From the NCBI GenBank assembly GCA_032717465.1, contig CM064655.1, forward strand, positions 20,076,551 to 20,140,550: DNA of 64,000 nucleotides, in the 5' to 3' direction. The notes beneath the pieces were generated by a model. It had not been told where the DNA came from. It was given only the letters and a program-made list of their open reading frames with translations, and made no database searches. Made by a program: the position numbers and the translations under genes. Origin of the DNA: Coenobita brevimanus. Its lineage: Eukaryota; Arthropoda; Malacostraca; Decapoda; Coenobitidae. Below, piece after piece: positions 60,301 through 64,000 of the stretch (the stretch's first letter is position 1; each line of letters starts with the position of its first letter).

Positions 60301-60990
60301 AGTTATTGTTAGTTCCCCACCCCACACTGCCACAGGCTCTAACAGCAGTAGTACAGTACAGGAAGGACGTTGCCCAGTGAGTTGTTCTTCCTATGGTCAG
60401 CCTTAGGTGTACACTACAAGAGATCAGCTGAGGCGAAAATAAACACTGGCTCCTTAAAGATCACTGTCTTTGTTTTCCAAATAATTCCACTTAATTCTTT
60501 CCAACTTCGCTGTTCTCACAAGCACTGGAGCTATACACACTTTACCGATTGCTATTACACTTAATGCTCAACAACACTTTACTGTTGGTACACTTAATGC
60601 TTGCTAACATTACACTTATTACACAAGTACTGAAACTAATCTTCACTGACAGTAATTACACTTAATACACTTCACTGTCTTCTCATGTTCCAGTGATATA
60701 CAAACTTCAATAACCCGTCTCTGTTTGCCACTGTTTTCACAAGTACCAAAAATATACAATCTTCACCGACACTGACCTGACACTGCACTACACCAAAACC
60801 GACTACATGTCACACAAACTGACCTGAAACCCGATTGCATTTTACTCAAACTTACTTGACATCATGTTATGCTGTTTTTTTTTAGTACGACCTCTCGTCC
60901 TAAAGACACGAGCGACTGAGCGGGGTCCTCTTCTAGACCGGAAGTAGAACACTTACAAAGGAACAGGGCATAAAAGCTCGGGAGTATACC
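60301..60990. other. No recognisable gene
   Basis: Words like acttaatgc, acacttaatac and tcactgac recur irregularly at 60550-60800, giving a loosely repetitive AT-rich stretch. No coding signal. Confidence 0.4.
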
Positions 60991-60994
60991 TTAA

Positions 60995-61753
60995 CCTGTC
61001 ACGTCCCGAGGTTTTCCGCACCTCCGACATCCCCCAGTCCCGAGGTATTTTCGAAAATTTTTTTTTTTGGCTAAAACCTTCGCTTTTGGTGAGAAACATC
61101 GAAAATTCATAGAGAAATCGCTCACCTGAGGTTTAAAATACCCAATCCAGGTAGGAGTTCCTCCTTACCTGACTGGGTTTTCTAACATGCTGGCACCAAA
61201 GAAAATGAGTTCTATGGGAGGGTAACTATTTTATCCACTCATAAACGGTATTTATTTATTTACTTGGTATGAATGTATATGTAGTATGAGAGTATATTGG
61301 TTTTCAAGCAGTAATAAAGGCATTATAAGCATTATTTCACCCACTAACTAATCACCATACCTGACCTTTTTTTGCCACATTACCTGATCATTATTTCTGG
61401 CTGTTTCTTCTTCTAATGCTATGTAAACATTGTCCTCCACATTGTCATCGATTGGGGAATCACTCTGGCCCTGAATATCTTTACTAGCCAGGTCACTGGT
61501 AACAGGTCCTTTGCCAAGACAATGGCGTGAGGGGGGGAGGGGGGAGGTTATGCGGTGTAAGGCATTGTCCCTGCTTGGCATCTTGTAGAGGAAGAGAGGA
61601 AGGTGTCCCGTGTATACATACGAAAAATCACGCGCGAAAATTGAAAATTGTGCAAATTAGGGACCTTGCAATTGCACGACGTACTGGTACGTCGCCGGGA
61701 CTGGCAAATGCAAATCGTTGCAACGTACCCATATGTTGACGGGACGGGGCGGG
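60995..61753 (-). mobile_element. piggyBac-type deletion derivative, copy 2, with TTAA duplication
   Basis: TTAA at 60991-60994 and 61754-61757. Ends: CCTGTCACGTCCCGAGG on the left and, inverted, CCCGCCCCGTCCCGTC on the right. A minus-strand frame (61348-61581, 77 codons) reads LPPSRHCLGKGPVTSDLASK and DSPIDDNVEDNVYIALEEE. It resembles the acidic N-terminus of piggyBac transposases, with the catalytic core deleted. Copy 1 (55852-56612) has the same layout, so both descend from one deleted parent. Confidence 0.85.
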
Positions 61754-61757
61754 TTAA

Positions 61758-62399
61758 CACATCTACTGTCTTAATTCAAACTCCTTACAATACATATACA
61801 AAGATATACTGAATATGGAAGGGGTAAAGTGACAGAGTTTTCTACTATTGGTACAATGCGTCCGTAAGCAACGTATTGATGTCGGGGTCAGTGTACAACT
61901 TTACTTCAATACACATATGTATATAACAGATCACAGGGGCACAATATAGTTGTTAGAGCTAATGCACAATTTCCATTCAATACACACGTCAGGATACTTT
62001 ACATACGGATGGAGTGAAGAGCCAAGTTAATCAGAACTAGCATACATATCACATAGGCGCGATGTCTACGAGTATACCTGGGTCACGTCGCGAGGGAATG
62101 TCACTTAGGCACGGTGACACTGTTCACACGTTCTGTCTTTGTGGATTGTTCTTAGTAGGTTAGTCTCAGGCCGCCACTAATACATTTCCCTGGTTCCGAA
62201 GGGTTTGGATATAAACACAGTACCTTGGATAAGTTAGGGTAGGAACCTTGGTGTATTACTTCTGTCTCACTGTTCACATTCACTGACTGTCACATTCTGG
62301 TGTATTGTTTCTGTCTCACTGTTCACGTTCACTGACCATCACTTTCTGGTGTATTGTTTCTGTCTTACTTATCACATTCACCAACTGTCATTTTCACTA
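61758..62399. other. No recognisable gene
   Basis: Near 62255-62400 a unit of about 65 bp recurs (ggtgtattacttctgtctca, ggtgtattgtttctgtctca, then gtgtattgtttctgtcttac), three imperfect tandem copies of a ctgtctcactgttcac-type phrase. Nothing else is supported. Confidence 0.5.
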
Positions 62400-63027
62400 A
62401 GTCTTTGACACAACTCTGGAGGTGGAAGGTGTCGTCACTGGACTGCTGATGCCTGGGGTTAAGAGAGGTGGTGCCCGGGAGTGGGAGGGGGCCCCTCGGG
62501 AGAGCTCTCCTGTAGGAGGCACGGCACAGCTCTCGGGGGTGTCACTGCCCGGATGCGTGTCCAGCCTGGGGTGCAGGAAGGCCCTTCCGTCTGGGGGCCT
62601 CAACCTGGTAAGTGGCCCTCGGGACTGGGGCCAAACAGCGTCAGGAGTCGGGCCTGCCGCTTCTTACTCTGGGCGGAGGGCCGAAGGGGAGCGTGGTCTG
62701 AGCTGTCCCGTCTTGGGGTCCGCAGGCTGGCCCTGGGAGGCCTGGTGCTGCGGTCGCCTACAGGTTGGGATGCTGTCAGGGGCTGGCTGTGGCACCTCTC
62801 CTGCAGGGCATCCATCAGGGGCCAGCGTCGTCCAGGGACAGGCCGTAAGGCAGGAACTCGGCCTTCGGGGACAGGGCCTCACCACCACTTCTGGAACGGC
62901 AGCACCTCCGGGGAGCCACACCTGGAGGGAGAGAGAGAAGGGCATCCCATGCAGCCGAGGGGTAGTGAGCCGGCTGCACAAGGGGCCTTCCCCTCTGGGA
63001 GAACCCTCAAGACTGCAGACAAAGGGA
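62400..63027. other. GC-rich region with overlapping open frames
   Basis: From 62400 the base composition rises sharply in GC and frames are open on both strands (for example 62422-63036 and 62481-63335 on +, 62664-62981 on -). High GC alone creates such frames, so none is called as a gene. No domain is recognisable. The abrupt change of composition suggests a different kind of element or a gene edge. Confidence 0.4.
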
Positions 63028-63763
63028 GTACAGTGACCATCCCTTCCCCAACGCGTACAGTGGCCGTCATTGCGGTTCCACAGTCTCTAAGGGCAGCAGC
63101 AGAAGGACATACAGTGGGCGTTCCTTCCCCAGTACGTACAATGGCCATTACCGCAGCGCTGATCCCAAAGGAGGAAGAGGCAGATGAGGGACATACAGTG
63201 GCCGTTCCCTCCTTGGCATGTACAGTGGCCATTGCCGCGGGTCTGCCTGCCCAACGGGAAGTAGCTGAGGGTCGTACAGTGGCTGTTCCCTCCCTGGTAC
63301 GTACAGTGGCCGTTACCGCGGGGCTACTCCCGTAGGAGGAGGAGGAGGTGGATGAGGCACGTACAGTGGCTGTTCCCTCCCTGGTACGTACAGTGGCCGT
63401 TACCGCAGTGTTGCCTGGGACTGTATCTGGAGCAGTCCCACCCCGATCCTGGTGAGGGCTGCTCCATCTGTGAAGTAGTGTTGCATTCCTGCGACATTGC
63501 AGTTGGGTAGGTTGAGGGGAAGAGGGACTCAAGGTAGGGGCGCCCCGGCGCCTGTCTTGCTCTGGGCCAGTCCCGCACTCACCTGGCCCGCCGTGGTGTC
63601 CTCCTGGGGTGGGGGTAGGGCTGCGGCTCCGTAGCGGGGTAGGGGGTCTGGCGGCGGAGGCATGTATTTTACCACTGTCCGTGGTAGGTACTAGAGGTGG
63701 TAGGTACTGGTAGTGGATGTCGGCCTCCATGGCCGAGGAAGCTTTGACCGGCTCCTTGACCAA
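62879..63763 (-). CDS. Hypothetical repeat-containing open frame, 294 codons
   Basis: Pro/Ser/Thr/Arg-rich translation. The first 110 residues are low complexity, then come about five repeats of AVTATVRTREGTATV with a variable Ser- or Ala-rich spacer. Length changes between repeats keep the frame, which is compatible with coding, but composition and lack of any family signature leave it unproven. It overlaps a + frame at 63717. Confidence 0.25.
   Translation of the reverse strand: MVKEPVKASSAMEADIHYQYLPPLVPTTDSGKIHASAARPPTPLRSRSPTPTPGGHHGGPGECGTGPEQDRRRGAPTLSPSSPQPTQLQCRRNATLLHRWSSPHQDRGGTAPDTVPGNTAVTATVRTREGTATVRASSTSSSSYGSSPAVTATVRTREGTATVRPSATSRWAGRPAAMATVHAKEGTATVCPSSASSSFGISAAVMAIVRTGEGTPTVCPSAAALRDCGTAMTATVRVGEGMVTVLPLSAVLRVLPEGKAPCAAGSLPLGCMGCPSLSPSRCGSPEVLPFQKWW
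63028..63415. repeat. 81-87-bp minisatellite, 5 units, all spacings multiples of three
   Basis: The word gtacagtggc or catacagtggcc starts units at about 63028, 63109, 63193, 63274 and 63361, with spacings 81, 84, 81 and 87 bp. Each unit contains two cagtggcc words with a ttccctcc or ttaccgcg in between. On the minus strand a 294-codon frame (62879-63763) stays open through all units (TVRTREGTATV repeats). On the plus strand the frame stops at 63333-63335. Confidence 0.85.
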
Positions 63764-63947
63764 GGAGGAAGTTGGTGAGTCCCCCCCTCCTCAGACAGAG
63801 GAGGGCACTCCATCTCGCCCTCCCGTCATCAATCTAAAGGATCGGCTAGACGTAGCCTCCTATAGACACCTCCTGGCTCTCAGCGCTCACACCCGGTCGT
63901 ACCAGCTCGGAGAAACGACATACACTACTCTTTACGATCTGCTCTGA
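63717..63947 (+). CDS. Hypothetical open frame, 76 codons
   Basis: It starts MSASMAEEALTGSLTKEEVG, then a Pro-rich link, then PPVINLKDRLDVASYRHLLA and SYQLGETTYTTLYDLL. An acidic start followed by a helical, charged segment resembles the N-terminus of some gag-like or adaptor proteins, but no family can be named. A stop follows at 63945-63947 and the window ends 53 bp later. Confidence 0.25.
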   Translation: MSASMAEEALTGSLTKEEVGESPPPQTEEGTPSRPPVINLKDRLDVASYRHLLALSAHTRSYQLGETTYTTLYDLL

Positions 63948-64000
63948 GCTGCCGACCGGGGTGAAGACATAAGACCTGTGCTGATTGTCAGGGGGGAGGA

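Noticed and set aside
62422..63335. Two long overlapping + frames (204 and 284 codons) as genes
   Set aside because: High GC opens several frames on both strands. No domain or codon pattern supports either, and the longer one stops in the middle of the repeat array.

Overview
This window is animal nuclear DNA, most likely from a decapod crustacean and possibly a crab. Three things point that way. Two spliced exons encode the guanylate-kinase-like domain of a voltage-gated calcium channel beta subunit. The rest is almost entirely transposon and microsatellite, including a Jockey-type LINE (24.6-28.0 kb) whose protein resembles copies I remember as abundant in crab genomes. Short runs of the arthropod telomere motif (CCTAA/TTAGG) also occur. 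The taxon is inference. There are no operons, CRISPR arrays or viral genes that I can support.

The only confident host gene is on the + strand: exons at 39027-39291 and 58730-58858, separated by a 19.4-kb intron. Other exons of this gene were not found and probably lie outside the window.

Layout. 0-0.5 kb and 62.4-64 kb are GC-rich with in-phase minisatellites and unidentified reading frames. 1.5-4.9 kb is a decayed Tigger (pogo/CENP-B type) transposon. 7.77-10.12 kb is a hAT element with perfect 8-bp target duplications, into which an RTE LINE has inserted. 11.9-17.3 kb holds a piggyBac MITE and a broken piggyBac transposase. 18.0-19.0 kb is a cluster of short retroelements between (TA)n arrays, including a 5S rRNA-derived SINE. 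24.6-29.8 kb holds two Jockey-like LINEs, one split by a 720-bp hAT MITE. 30.0-54.0 kb is dominated by two related APE-type LINE families, here called LINE-2 (copies A-G plus fragments) and LINE-3 (four copies). 55-62 kb holds SINEs, two piggyBac deletion derivatives, Tc1/mariner-type MITEs and the second calcium-channel exon.

The most interesting pattern is how the retroelements fit together. Nearly every interval between (TA)n arrays holds a LINE or SINE, as if these arrays were both the tail and the preferred landing site. The 5S-derived SINE at 18057-18285 has a 5S head, a body matching the LINE-2 5' UTR and a tail matching the LINE-2 3' end. A tRNA-derived SINE at 55187-55590 ends like the RTE LINE at 7.8 kb. 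The LINE-2 5' UTR carries a 13-bp-stem hairpin that is preserved by a compensatory base-pair change between two dispersed copies. These are readings by eye; no alignments or searches were run.
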